From Chitinophaga sp. YR573 (GTDB taxonomy: Bacteria; Bacteroidota; Bacteroidia; Chitinophagales; Chitinophagaceae), in NCBI RefSeq assembly GCF_900110995.1, contig NZ_FOJF01000001.1:1381199-1445198 (forward strand): 64,000 nt of DNA, written 5' to 3'. Every line of letters begins with the position of its first letter. The first letter of the stretch is position 1. Shown one piece after another: positions 1 through 7,920 of the stretch. The notes under the pieces were generated by a model that worked only from the letters and a program-made list of their open reading frames with translations, had not been told where the DNA came from and did no database searches. The translations under genes were made by a program, and so were the position numbers.

Positions 1-1328
1 GCTGTTTGAGATAAAATCGGCCAACCTTTTTCTCTAAGCCAGGTTTTATCTTGTGTAACACAATAGTAGTTCCAGGCAGCTAATGCAACATCTGCTGAGA
101 TATGGTGTTCAAATGGTCCACTCAGCGCCCATACAGGCGTTTCTTCGACCCCTGTATCTGCACTTTCCCAAGGATACATTGCACCTTTATAACCATGAGA
201 AAAAGCATTTTTCTCAGCTTGTTCCAGTCGCTCAAAACGATATTCGATTAAAGATTTTGCAATTTCGGGATGAAGGACCAGTAATGCAGGGAACATCCAG
301 ATATCAGTATCCCAAAATATATGACCATTATAACCTAAACCTGATAATCCCATTGGTGAAAGCGAATAAGAAGTGCCTGATCTTGAAAAAGATGTTAAAT
401 GATATAACATGCTATGTACATCTTGTTGAGCCTGCGGATCACCATCTATTGTAATATCCGATTCCCAAATTTCATCCCAGGCGGCATTATGAAATTTAAT
501 TAACCTGTCTCTTCCTTCGAGCTTCGCAAAAATGGTCATCCTTTCTGCTTCATTGAGCGGATCGGCATGCTGTGCAGAGCTAATTGTACTCCCAATAACC
601 GAGTAGGTATAACTTTCTCCAGCCTTTAAAGTTTTATTAAATTTCATTAAATGACTATTATTATCCCACATTTCATGGATAATCTTAGGTTCATTTCCGT
701 GTTGCTCTGCAAACAGAAAACTGTTTGATGCACAGAGCTGTAGCTTTCCTGTAGGGCTTTTTGCCGTAGAAGTAAGTAAGCTCAGGGTTACATGTGGTCT
801 GTCAATTTCATTATAATAATTTTGAACGTCACGTAAAGCTTCAGGAGTTTCCATCACACTGGCCGCAGTTATTCTTAGATCTTCTTTTGCCGTTATTGTT
901 ACATCCATTAATACTGAAAAAGGAAGATGTCTCAATGCATAATAGGTATATTTTACAGTTGCTTTTTTGCCGTATAGGAGTTGCGTTGTAAATGAAGCAT
1001 GATGCATATCCAGCTCCTGTTGCAGTTGTTGTGTATTTCGCTCATCAAGCCGCATACCATCAATTTCAAGATACATATTAAGCAGGTTAAAGCCATTTAA
1101 GAAGTTACTTACACGGCCGCGCCCGTAAGTATCATAAGCACCGGCTAAAACCACGTTTTTAACTTTAAACGGTTGGGGCGACGATACGATACCAATAATA
1201 CCATTTGCCACAGTTACTCCATAATAGTTATTGGGATCTATTTTTTCAGCCTTAATCTTCCATGGATCCTGAGCATTGGAATGTACCGTGAAACAAATAA
1301 TCAGGAGAAAAAGTAATCCTATTTTCAT
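1..1328 (-). CDS. Secreted GH65-type glycoside hydrolase/phosphorylase, 5' part
   Basis: An open minus-strand frame runs from an ATG at 1328 off the left edge, giving about 442 residues of a longer protein. It starts with a signal peptide (MKIGLLFLLIICF, cleavage near SNAQ). A beta-sandwich-like N-terminal part is followed by the start of an (alpha/alpha)6 barrel with the motifs GYNGHIFWDTDIWM, GAMYPWESADTG and FEHHISADVA. These are typical of GH65 enzymes such as acid trehalase and kojibiose or maltose phosphorylase; GH65 members cleave alpha-glucosides by hydrolysis or phosphorolysis. The catalytic Glu and any phosphate loop lie outside the window, so hydrolase and phosphorylase cannot be separated; the signal peptide favours a periplasmic or exported hydrolase. 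The frame stays open for 30 more codons to an ATG at 1418, but 1328 is preferred because the signal peptide begins there. Confidence 0.85.
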   Translation of the reverse strand, partial: MKIGLLFLLIICFTVHSNAQDPWKIKAEKIDPNNYYGVTVANGIIGIVSSPQPFKVKNVVLAGAYDTYGRGRVSNFLNGFNLLNMYLEIDGMRLDERNTQQLQQELDMHHASFTTQLLYGKKATVKYTYYALRHLPFSVLMDVTITAKEDLRITAASVMETPEALRDVQNYYNEIDRPHVTLSLLTSTAKSPTGKLQLCASNSFLFAEQHGNEPKIIHEMWDNNSHLMKFNKTLKAGESYTYSVIGSTISSAQHADPLNEAERMTIFAKLEGRDRLIKFHNAAWDEIWESDITIDGDPQAQQDVHSMLYHLTSFSRSGTSYSLSPMGLSGLGYNGHIFWDTDIWMFPALLVLHPEIAKSLIEYRFERLEQAEKNAFSHGYKGAMYPWESADTGVEETPVWALSGPFEHHISADVALAAWNYYCVTQDKTWLREKGWPILSQT

Positions 1329-1920
1329 ACTAATCGTTTTTCTGATATTAAGGTAAAGTAAGCCAGAAATTTGACTCCCCCAAAAGCCACCGAACGGTCC
1401 TTTTAATTGTGTTCCCATATTGTTGTTCTTAAATTTTACCAATAATTGTGCTACGTGGGTTAAATCAAGGTTAACTGTAGTTAATTGATACAAAGTGGAG
1501 GTGTTTTTCAACAATTGGTAAGGGCTCTTGCCTTCCTTCTGTCCATGTTGCGAAATTAAGACCAATACGTGTAACTTATCTGCACAGATCCAATATTTAA
1601 CAGAATTTTTAATCTGTGTAGTGACTGTTCGGAGTAAGTTGTATAAGTCTCTATAGATAGATCGCCCTTTGATCGCCCTTTGGTCGGGGTTTGATCGGCT
1701 GAAGCCGACCAGACCCCGACCAAAGGGCGATCAAAGGGCGACCAAACCCCGGTCAAGTCTACAACACTCCCCGAACACTTCCCGAACATTCTCACAACCC
1801 AATTAACAAAAGAGGGGATACTTCAATTCTCAACAACCAGAAAACAAGATTATGAAACCTGTAAACTAAAAAGAAGTATTAACTCAGCAAAACTGTTCAC
1901 TCATGAACAGTTTTGCTGAG
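1329..1920. other. Gene-free spacer with two large hairpins
   Basis: About 590 bases between the GH65 start and the yhcG remnant. It holds the 29-bp-stem hairpin at 1662-1741 and most of the palindromic element at 1876-1959. The open frame on the minus strand at 1556-1795 is a by-product of the hairpin and has no recognisable protein features. I see no other gene or RNA here. Confidence 0.6.
1662..1741. repeat. Long perfect hairpin, 29-bp arms
   Basis: Left arm 1662-1690 and right arm 1713-1741 are perfect reverse complements over 29 bases. The 22-base centre at 1691-1712 contains a smaller stem, tcggct pairing with agccga. Each arm is itself built from a tandem unit, cgccctttgat followed by cgccctttggt. 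The region is GC-rich compared with its surroundings and lies between two minus-strand genes. It has no T tract directly next to it, so it is not a clear terminator. It looks like an intergenic palindromic repeat element of unknown family and differs in sequence from the three REPIN-like repeats further right. Confidence 0.85.
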
Positions 1921-1959
1921 TTAATACCGCTCACATTCGCAGCTACCACGATTCTTTAA
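1876..1959. repeat. Short palindromic element, copy A
   Basis: A perfect 24-bp inverted repeat (1876-1899 and 1904-1927, loop ctca) continues into about 30 more bases. Bases 1890-1959 match 5489-5558 with roughly 9 differences in 70. On the minus strand the element joins the yhcG-like reading frame just after the FVLIDLK motif and supplies its stop codon at 1921-1923. It therefore looks like a small non-coding element that truncated the gene. Copy B lies beside an unrelated gene. Confidence 0.7.
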
Positions 1960-2446
1960 ATCAATAAGAACAAAACATTTCAGTATGCGATGATAGAATA
2001 ATAGATCCAATCGGAAATGTTTGCCACGAATACGATATTGCCTGGCAATAAAAGGAAAACCTTTTTCCCAATTCAAGTAAAAAGTGTTGCAGGTTATTAA
2101 TCAACTTTTCTTCCAGTTCGCTTTCCAGATATTGATGCTGTTCTGGTATATTTAAAAATTCCAGCACAAACGGATCTTTAATTAAATCTTCAAGGTGCTG
2201 TATTTCGTGACCTTCATTTACCAGTTTTAGCACTCCTTCTTTATCTGTACTTAGGGCAAGTCTGTGGAACAACATGCTTTTCATTTGTCTCTTTAGTTCC
2301 CGTACACTCCATTTGTCCCTTTCAGCTTGTTTGGCATAAAAACCTATTTCCTGTTCATTCTCCGTTTTTAATATCTCTACATAATGGCTCCATGTCAGTT
2401 GTCCAGACAGCGTCTGGATAATTGGGAATTTTATATAAAGTATGAG
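1921..2446 (-). pseudogene. Broken YhcG/DUF1016-type PDDEXK nuclease gene
   Basis: Minus-strand remnant of a YhcG-family protein, a PDDEXK-fold family of presumed nucleases often linked to mobile or defence loci. From about 2446 the frame reads KFPIIQTLSGQLTWSHYVE, then RDKWSVRELKRQM and ALSTDKEGVLKL, all family hallmarks. It has no start codon before an upstream TGA at 2447-2449. After LLELGK near 2050-2060 the frame shifts; the next frame reads FIARQYRIRGKHFRLDLLF then FVLIDLK, the expected nuclease core. It then ends abruptly in NRGSCECERY and a stop encoded by the palindromic element. The gene has thus lost its N-terminal DNA-binding part, carries a frameshift and lacks the end of its nuclease domain, so it should be inactive. 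Confidence 0.85.
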
Positions 2447-2537
2447 TCAGGTCCCTGGAAAGCCGATCAAATAACTGGCTTCGATATTCGCTTTTATTAT
2501 TTATATTCAGGCTTTCCTACTAAAATTAGAAATACCG

Positions 2538-3413
2538 TTGAATAGAGAAATAACATTTCCTGAGAACCTATCCGATTTTCTTTACTGGGTAAAAGAAACA
2601 ACAGAATCATACTGGAGCAAAGTACCGCATGATAAGCTAATTCATGGGGCAAAATGGCTGCCACTCACAGATCAGCAGATCGATGAACTGGAGCTAAAGT
2701 ATACTATAAAATTTGGCGTTGAACACAGGACGTTTCTGAGAATATTGCACACCATAGATAAGCATTATGAAGAGGAGGAAGAGGAATTTATAAGTGAAGA
2801 AGAAGGAAAATATGAAGAGTCTGAAGAAGAAAGGAAGAGAAGAGTGTTTGTGACTCCGCCATACCGTCCTTCTTTCTTTTATAATTGGATAACAGAAAAG
2901 GAATGGATCGAAAGCAGACTTGCGTGGATAGATGACTTCTATGTCAGTAACATTTTAGGGCTCAGTAAGTCCTGGTTACGTTCATGGGGTCCGCGTCCGG
3001 AATCCGATGAAGAAAAAGTTCGGATATTCAGAGAGTGGTATCAAAAAGCTCCTTGTTTATTACCTATTACTGCACATACATTCCTGATGGATGATGGTGG
3101 GCATGGTCTGAGGCCTGTCTTGTCTGTTTACGGTTTTGATACGATTATCATGGCATGGAGTCTCCGTCATTTTTTGATGAGGGAATTTGATACAGAACTC
3201 GGCCTTACAGAGATATATTATGATGATAAAGAAGATTATCCGCAGGGATATATAGATCTTGTAAAAGGTATTCCTGAGTTGGATGCGCTGCAGACAATCA
3301 GATTGGACGATACAGATATTCCTTATTGGAAGGAGGTACTAACCTATTATCACTATCCAAATCATAATTGCTGGCAGGGATTCTGGGTGCCGTGGAGCAA
3401 GCCCAAATTATAA
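2538..3413 (+). CDS. SUKH (SMI1/KNR4)-like protein
   Basis: A 291-residue cytoplasmic protein without signal peptide. Residues around 60-85 (WLPLTDQQIDELELKY then FGVEHRTFLRIL) resemble the N-terminal signature of the SMI1/KNR4 (SUKH) superfamily, whose bacterial members are often immunity proteins against toxin nucleases. A very acidic insert (about residues 75-100, rich in Glu) separates this from a Trp-rich C-terminal half containing HTFLMDDGGHGL. The start is uncertain: the assigned codon is TTG, and the frame is open upstream to a TAA at 2472-2474 without any ATG. No toxin gene is adjacent. It sits just after the yhcG remnant, so its original 5' end may have been lost. Role as an immunity protein is inference only. 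Confidence 0.65.
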   Translation: MNREITFPENLSDFLYWVKETTESYWSKVPHDKLIHGAKWLPLTDQQIDELELKYTIKFGVEHRTFLRILHTIDKHYEEEEEEFISEEEGKYEESEEERKRRVFVTPPYRPSFFYNWITEKEWIESRLAWIDDFYVSNILGLSKSWLRSWGPRPESDEEKVRIFREWYQKAPCLLPITAHTFLMDDGGHGLRPVLSVYGFDTIIMAWSLRHFLMREFDTELGLTEIYYDDKEDYPQGYIDLVKGIPELDALQTIRLDDTDIPYWKEVLTYYHYPNHNCWQGFWVPWSKPKL

Positions 3414-3487
3414 ATTTCTGTAAAACTTGATGATAATGTTACTGGTACCGTTAACAGACTCAACAAACAAACTCACAGAAACTACGT

Positions 3488-3515
3488 GCTTCAAATTCAA
3501 TGTTTGAAGCTTTTT
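3488..3515 (+). terminator. Terminator after the SUKH-like gene
   Basis: Stem gcttcaaa (3488-3495) pairs with tttgaagc (3503-3510), 7-base loop, followed directly by ttttt. It lies 75 bases after the stop at 3413 and fits a rho-independent terminator for that gene. Confidence 0.6.
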
Positions 3516-3524
3516 GATTTTGGG

Positions 3525-3532
3525 TAAATTTG
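3525..3532 (+). promoter_or_regulatory. Possible Bacteroidota promoter -7 box
   Basis: TAAATTTG matches the TAnnTTTG -7 consensus of the Bacteroidota primary sigma factor. A TTG at 3504-3506, 18 bases upstream, could serve as the -33 element. It would transcribe the small gene at 3744 and the PNPOx-like gene. No experimental support; the leader would be about 200 bases. Confidence 0.35.
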
Positions 3533-3743
3533 TATAGTAGACTAATTATCAATCATTAGGTTGATTCGAGGTTCTTTAGGTTAAACTAAACCAGCAATAA
3601 TTTAACCGTTCCTAAGCAAGCTACATTCGATGCCGGGCTTTCGCTTTATCTCAATTGCAAATTCTTATGCTGCGATTAACAACCTATATGAAGACAATAT
3701 CATAGTAAGTTTTGAAAACGTTATTTTTATAAAAACTGTAATA

Positions 3744-3929
3744 ATGGAAAAAGATGCTCCAAAAAATCCTGCTTCTTTATTAGCCGCCGCATTGCAAAAC
3801 CGGAAAAAACAAGATCAAGATGTAGTTATTCCGGATGAATGTGGCGATACATTGTGGGACAAAGTCCTGGAACAGGAAGAAAAGAAAGAAACAGATACTG
3901 CTTCCGATGTCAAAGAAAATAACGACTAA
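3744..3929 (+). CDS. Small hydrophilic protein, 61 residues
   Basis: Start chosen at the ATG at 3744 (MEKDAPKNPASLL) because the upstream part of the open frame is low in protein character. The product is short, highly charged and ends in an acidic tail (SDVKENND), with no signal peptide or membrane segment. It ends only 3 bases before the next start at 3933, so it is probably co-transcribed and perhaps translationally coupled with the PNPOx-like flavoprotein. I do not recognise a family; a small partner or regulator of the flavoprotein would be a guess. Confidence 0.55.
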   Translation: MEKDAPKNPASLLAAALQNRKKQDQDVVIPDECGDTLWDKVLEQEEKKETDTASDVKENND

Positions 3930-3932
3930 AAT

Positions 3933-4565
3933 ATGGCAAAGAATTTCGCTTCGTTAGCATTTACTGCTGCCGTTAAAGAAATGCAGGAGAAACTGGGTAG
4001 CAGGAAAAGCTACGCTAGACTTGAAAAAGAAACCTACGTAGATGGATTGACTCAGCATGAAATAGACTTTATTGCTGACAGAGATAGCTTTTACATGGCA
4101 ACCATTGGAGAAAATGGATATCCATATATACAACATCGTGGCGGTCCTAAAGGGTTTGTAAAAGTGCTGGATACAAAAAAAATCGGTTTTATAGATTTCA
4201 GGGGAAACATGCAATATATTTCCGTAGGGAATATTCAAACCAATAATAATGTCTCACTTATTATGGTTGATTATCCTTCCAGAGCCAGGTTGAAAATCCT
4301 GGGAAAAGTAACCATCGTAGAATTGAAAGATGATCCTGCCCTTTATCAACTGCTTGATTTACCGGACTATGCATTTAAGCCGGAGCGCATGATAACATTA
4401 GATATAGAAGCATACGACTGGAATTGCCCTCAACATATCACTCCAAGATATACCATAGAAGAAATTGAAGACGCATTTGCAACACAGGTAAATCAAATAA
4501 CAGAAATGGAGAATGAAATAGAAAAATTAAAAGCCACTTTACATAAACATGGAATAAAACCTTAA
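3933..4565 (+). CDS. Pyridoxamine 5'-phosphate oxidase-fold flavoprotein
   Basis: A 210-residue protein of the FMN-binding split-barrel (PNPOx-like) family. The core reads DFIADRDSFYMATIGENGYP, then QHRGGPKGFVKVLD, then GNMQYISVGNIQ, the usual strand pattern of this fold. Members bind FMN or F420 and act as small reductases or oxidases. The C-terminal 30 residues (TEMENEIEKLKATLHKHG) look like a short coiled coil and may mediate dimerisation. It follows the small gene at 3744 with a 3-base gap. It is not expected to be true PdxH, since PdxH signature residues are not obvious; the substrate is unknown. Confidence 0.8.
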   Translation: MAKNFASLAFTAAVKEMQEKLGSRKSYARLEKETYVDGLTQHEIDFIADRDSFYMATIGENGYPYIQHRGGPKGFVKVLDTKKIGFIDFRGNMQYISVGNIQTNNNVSLIMVDYPSRARLKILGKVTIVELKDDPALYQLLDLPDYAFKPERMITLDIEAYDWNCPQHITPRYTIEEIEDAFATQVNQITEMENEIEKLKATLHKHGIKP

Positions 4566-4592
4566 TTATCAAAATTTCTATCTTCGATAGGT

Positions 4593-5405
4593 ATGCAAGA
4601 TTATTATAAACTACATGCTGATGCGCTTCACTACTTCAAAAATGAAGCACGAAAAGCCTTTGCAGCTATCTGTAGCAGCTTCGGTTTACAGGAAGAAAAT
4701 GTTATCCTGACAGATACAGATAATTTATTTCAGGTAACGTTTTCGAATAGTAAAATCCGGATCGTAGTGACAGGTATTAACTGGGGCATGAATACAGATA
4801 TTCATTTGGGGGTTAATACCAATGGTAATTACTTATATAGCATTCTGCAACTGATAAAAGAACGAAAACCTGAAAGACCCATTACCGGCAATCAGATTGA
4901 TCAACTCTTCGGATATGCTCATTACCTGATGACCTATGCTACGGATATTCTACAAGGCGAAACCGCTTTTTTCAATCAGCAGGAAGCATTGATAAAACAA
5001 GAGAAAGAAAATGCATGGAAAGCCATGCAGGCCGAATCAACCAGAAAACTTGCTGAAGGTTATTTGAAAATTGATTCCCCCTTTGGAGAACAGATCTGGC
5101 GAAAAAACCGTCCGTTGTTATCAACATATAGCAGTATTAAAGATAAATTCCCACATAGCTTTGAAGTAGTATTGAATGAAGAAGTTTTATTAAGCGGGCA
5201 ATATGAAGCTATCATTACCAATTGGAAAATAGAATTGAATGAGATCGTTATGAAAGATGAAGTAATTTGTGAGATAAGTACTGACAAAGTTTCGGTTGAA
5301 ATTTTTGCCCCCCAGACAGGTCAGCTTGTATGGTTACTGGAAGAAGGTATTCCATTTAAATTCCCAACCTGCATCGCGTTACTTGATCCACAATCCAGCT
5401 ATTAA
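4593..5405 (+). CDS. Unknown protein with C-terminal lipoyl/biotinyl-type domain
   Basis: A 270-residue soluble protein. Residues about 1-160 do not match a family I know; they include a helical, Lys/Glu/Gln-rich stretch around 125-160. Residues about 200-266 look like a lipoyl (biotinyl-lipoyl) domain: AIITNWKIELNEIVMKDEV, then EISTDKVSVEI, then APQTGQL and a final IALLDP. In lipoyl domains of 2-oxoacid dehydrogenase E2 subunits the Lys in ETDK(V/A) carries lipoate; here that is Lys232. No E1, E2 catalytic or E3 gene is nearby and no E2 transferase domain is present, so it is a non-canonical lipoyl carrier or a domain reused for another purpose. A near-consensus -7 box (TATCTTCG, 4579-4586) lies just before the ATG. 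Confidence 0.65.
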   Translation: MQDYYKLHADALHYFKNEARKAFAAICSSFGLQEENVILTDTDNLFQVTFSNSKIRIVVTGINWGMNTDIHLGVNTNGNYLYSILQLIKERKPERPITGNQIDQLFGYAHYLMTYATDILQGETAFFNQQEALIKQEKENAWKAMQAESTRKLAEGYLKIDSPFGEQIWRKNRPLLSTYSSIKDKFPHSFEVVLNEEVLLSGQYEAIITNWKIELNEIVMKDEVICEISTDKVSVEIFAPQTGQLVWLLEEGIPFKFPTCIALLDPQSSY

Positions 5406-5488
5406 ATTCTGTGAACATGATGAATCATTTGAGTTTATTCGGGACGAGGTAACTGCTATCCGATTCAGCATCGTACGAATACGAACAG

Positions 5489-5558
5489 AAACTGTTCACT
5501 CATGAACAGTTTTGCTGGCATAATACCGCCTACATTGGCTGCTACCGTGATTCTTTAA
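5489..5558. repeat. Short palindromic element, copy B
   Basis: About 70 bases matching 1890-1959 with roughly 9 differences. The central inverted repeat is shorter here (aaactgttca pairing with tgaacagttt around ctca). It lies in the gap between the lipoyl-domain gene and a secreted protein gene, and no yhcG-like sequence is attached. That shows the element, not the yhcG gene, is the repeated unit. Confidence 0.7.
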
Positions 5559-5612
5559 GACAGGCATAGTCATTGTTGTTTACAAGCTCACCCAGGCATA
5601 AATCCAATAAAT

Positions 5613-6236
5613 ATGAAAAAAACTTTTCTTTTACTGCTCTCTCTCTGGTCCCTGCATTCGTTTGGACAGGAACAAACCAGCTTCAATCCTGAAACATGGA
5701 AGGCTCCATACTATTTGCCTGTCGAAGGATGGCAAATTGAACGTTTCGCGATGCCGATTGACTTTGCACCCGCTATTCCTTATAAAGGCGTAGAAGATAT
5801 CCGTTTTGCTCTGGGCTGGGGCGAATCTGGTAATCAGGAATACTGGTCTTATTCCTTTTTATGGTATATAGAAGGAGCACAGAAGATCAATGCTGAAATC
5901 ATTGATAAAAATTTAAATGCCTATTACGATGGCTTGATCGGCCGGAACATTGAAAAACGGAACATTCCCGCGAGTATGATCACCAAAACAGATACCCGGA
6001 TAAAGAAACTTGAAAAGCCACAGGGCAGCGATGCAGCCACCTACTCTGGTACTGTCAGCATGCTTGATTATATGGCTAAAAAACCGATGGTGCTAAATTG
6101 TATAGTACACGTTATCAAATGTCCGGGAATGACTAATACAATCGTTTTCCATCAGCTTTCACCACAACCTTTCACTAATCCGGTTTGGACAAAACTGAAA
6201 GAACTAAGAGAGAGTTTTAATTGTAATAAGCTGTAA
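5613..6236 (+). CDS. Exported protein of unknown function
   Basis: A 207-residue protein with a clear signal peptide (MKKTFLLLLSLWSLHSFGQ, cleavage near SFGQ). The mature part begins QTSFNPETWKAPYYLP and contains FALGWGESGNQEYWSY; no catalytic motif or lipobox is visible. It is probably periplasmic. It is a stand-alone gene: the preceding gap contains the palindromic element, and the next gene is convergent on the other strand. I do not recognise the family. Confidence 0.75.
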   Translation: MKKTFLLLLSLWSLHSFGQEQTSFNPETWKAPYYLPVEGWQIERFAMPIDFAPAIPYKGVEDIRFALGWGESGNQEYWSYSFLWYIEGAQKINAEIIDKNLNAYYDGLIGRNIEKRNIPASMITKTDTRIKKLEKPQGSDAATYSGTVSMLDYMAKKPMVLNCIVHVIKCPGMTNTIVFHQLSPQPFTNPVWTKLKELRESFNCNKL

Positions 6237-6271
6237 AATGAGAATAAATAATATCGGAACTGGGACACGCA

Positions 6272-6913
6272 TTATCCTGCAAGCTTTACCGATTGAAGTT
6301 TAATATGCCCTTTCCTGGTGATTTTAAAAAGGTAAATAATGTTAAATTCACCTCCATCCTGGTCTTCATCTTCCTTATGACCGTAGACAGGTTGTGAGGC
6401 AAGATTTAATGTCAATGTACTTTCAGACCTGTCTAATGTTACATACATCATATAGCTATTTGAGGCGAGGCTGTCTTCAAATGTTCTGGTCTCATAGCGG
6501 GCTTCTTTATAGAGTGTATCTGTCTTGATCTTTAAGAGGCAGTTAATGAAACTTTTTGGAAACAACCTGTTGAAATATTTGTAAAAGTCCCCTTCGGTGA
6601 AGGGCTTTACATTACTTCCCAGTTTGTTGGTAAGCGGCTCATTGAAGTCGTATGCCAGGTACCATATTTCGTTATTGTCATCTATGAATGGAAAGTCCAT
6701 AAATGATTTTGCTTTCGCTATGTCATTTTGATAAACCGCATCCCTGAACTGCCGGAAATTGTAAACCCAATAGGTCGTATCCTTTTGGGTGAATGAAGGA
6801 GCTGGTATATCCTGTTGTGTTTGTGCGAAAGCAGTTATACAACATATCAAAGGGAAAAAGGCCAACAGAGGTTTAATCAGGGACATTGCAGCGTATTTTA
6901 TGTATTTATGCAC
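6272..6913 (-). CDS. Exported protein of unknown function
   Basis: A 213-residue protein with a hydrophobic signal segment at about residues 9-30 (MSLIKPLLAFFPLICCITAFAQ); the start may be the second Met at residue 10. The mature part (QFRDAVYQNDIAKAKSFMDFP) suggests a helical start followed by strands. The region DEDQDGGEFNIIYLF is acidic and could bind metal, but no defined motif is present. It is convergent with the gene ending at 6236. Family not recognised. Confidence 0.7.
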   Translation of the reverse strand: MHKYIKYAAMSLIKPLLAFFPLICCITAFAQTQQDIPAPSFTQKDTTYWVYNFRQFRDAVYQNDIAKAKSFMDFPFIDDNNEIWYLAYDFNEPLTNKLGSNVKPFTEGDFYKYFNRLFPKSFINCLLKIKTDTLYKEARYETRTFEDSLASNSYMMYVTLDRSESTLTLNLASQPVYGHKEDEDQDGGEFNIIYLFKITRKGHIKLQSVKLAG

Positions 6914-7022
6914 TAAGGCCTAAAACTACAAAAAAACAATCGTAAACATGATAAATCAGTTGATCGTCTAAGTCGGTTAAATCCGCTTTCCAAAGGTCTT
7001 TTCATCAAAAACCATTGTTCTT

Positions 7023-7568
7023 TTATTTTTCAGGTTCGTAAATAAGTTGTACAACTCCAGATTTGAACACATTGGTTTTGATTAAATTCAATTTTATACG
7101 TTCTTTTAAGTTATCAAACAACGGCTTTCCACCTCCTAAAGCTATTGGGTGTACCGATATTCTATATTGATCAATAAGACCCAAATTGATAAAAGTCTTG
7201 ATAAGGCTTGCTCCACCATAAAGCCAAATATCTTTTCCTTCCTGTTCTTTAATTTCAACTACTTTATTAGCTATGTCAGAACTTATGAAAGTAGCTTTTT
7301 CATCTTGTCTATTCTGGCTGGAAAAAACAACTTTATTCTTCGAATGTACTCCCTGCCATATCATTTGTTCCATCGGGCTGGCATTTGCTTCTGGTTGAAA
7401 ATTCCCCCAGGCGTCATAACTCACCCTGCCGTAAAATATCGTGTCTATACCTGATATAAAATCATCCAGATTCATATCATCGTCCATAATGCACCAATCA
7501 ATTTCTCCATTTGGTCCTTCAATAAATCCGTCCAGGGTTACTGCTAAATCTAAAATTACTTTTCTCAT
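7023..7568 (-). CDS. RibD C-terminal/DHFR-like reductase
   Basis: A 181-residue protein of the dihydrofolate reductase-like RibD C-terminal family (the YwjB/YyaP group). It starts MRKVILDLAVTLDGFIEGP, the family's first strand and loop, and carries IDTIFYGRVSYDAW and WLYGGASLIKTFINLGLID, the NADPH-binding glycine region. It ends with HPIALGGGKPLF, typical of this group. These proteins reduce unknown substrates with NADPH; true folate or riboflavin roles are unlikely because the deaminase domain is absent. Monocistronic. Confidence 0.85.
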   Translation of the reverse strand: MRKVILDLAVTLDGFIEGPNGEIDWCIMDDDMNLDDFISGIDTIFYGRVSYDAWGNFQPEANASPMEQMIWQGVHSKNKVVFSSQNRQDEKATFISSDIANKVVEIKEQEGKDIWLYGGASLIKTFINLGLIDQYRISVHPIALGGGKPLFDNLKERIKLNLIKTNVFKSGVVQLIYEPEK

Positions 7569-7920
7569 TAAATAACTTGTTACTTTATTTTTTCGCTTGT
7601 CATTTTCTACAAACCCAGGCCTCGCACCTCCCAGGAAGCATTCATCAGAACTTTATCTGTGACTGTCATATCCATCCTTTTTTAGTACTCTTAATTGATT
7701 CTTTCATGATGGGTTACTAACGGCTATTCTACTAAAATAACAATTATCTGTATGATGGCGCGTATCAAAATGCGCTTTTTTCATTTAAGCTATCTCCAAA
7801 CTAGAAACTTTTCTATAAATCCTGATTAAAACTTAGGGTAAACTTGTCTTACCATAAGCTTTATATATCTCCTAAACCTTCGTAAACAAAACCCTTCATT
7901 AAACGATAATTGATAACCAT
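7569..7920. promoter_or_regulatory. Divergent upstream region of the pfa operon
   Basis: This 352-base, AT-rich gap lies between the reductase start and pfaA and must hold the promoters for both directions. The best -7 candidate for pfaA is TAAACTTG at 7839-7846, one mismatch from TAnnTTTG, about 75 bases before the ATG; no convincing -33 box is seen. No ORF or RNA gene is apparent, and no binding site for a known regulator is recognised. Confidence 0.35.

Larger units (their letters stand above)
3414..3743. other. Spacer with terminator and likely promoter
   Basis: This 330-base gap holds the terminator at 3488-3515 and a Bacteroidota-type -7 element at 3525-3532. The reading frame of the following small gene is open back to 3630, but that extension (starting MPGFRF) has no supporting feature. 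I see nothing else. Confidence 0.5.

Noticed and set aside
83..991. Plus-strand open frames at the left edge
   Set aside because: They are antisense to the long open minus-strand GH65 frame, which has clear family motifs.
1556..1795. Minus-strand open frame of 79 codons
   Set aside because: It is produced by the perfect hairpin at 1662-1741 read across both arms; no domain, signal or neighbour supports it.
3933..4565. Assignment of the PNPOx-fold protein as pdxH
   Set aside because: It matches only the general split-barrel pattern; the pyridoxamine phosphate oxidase signature is not evident.
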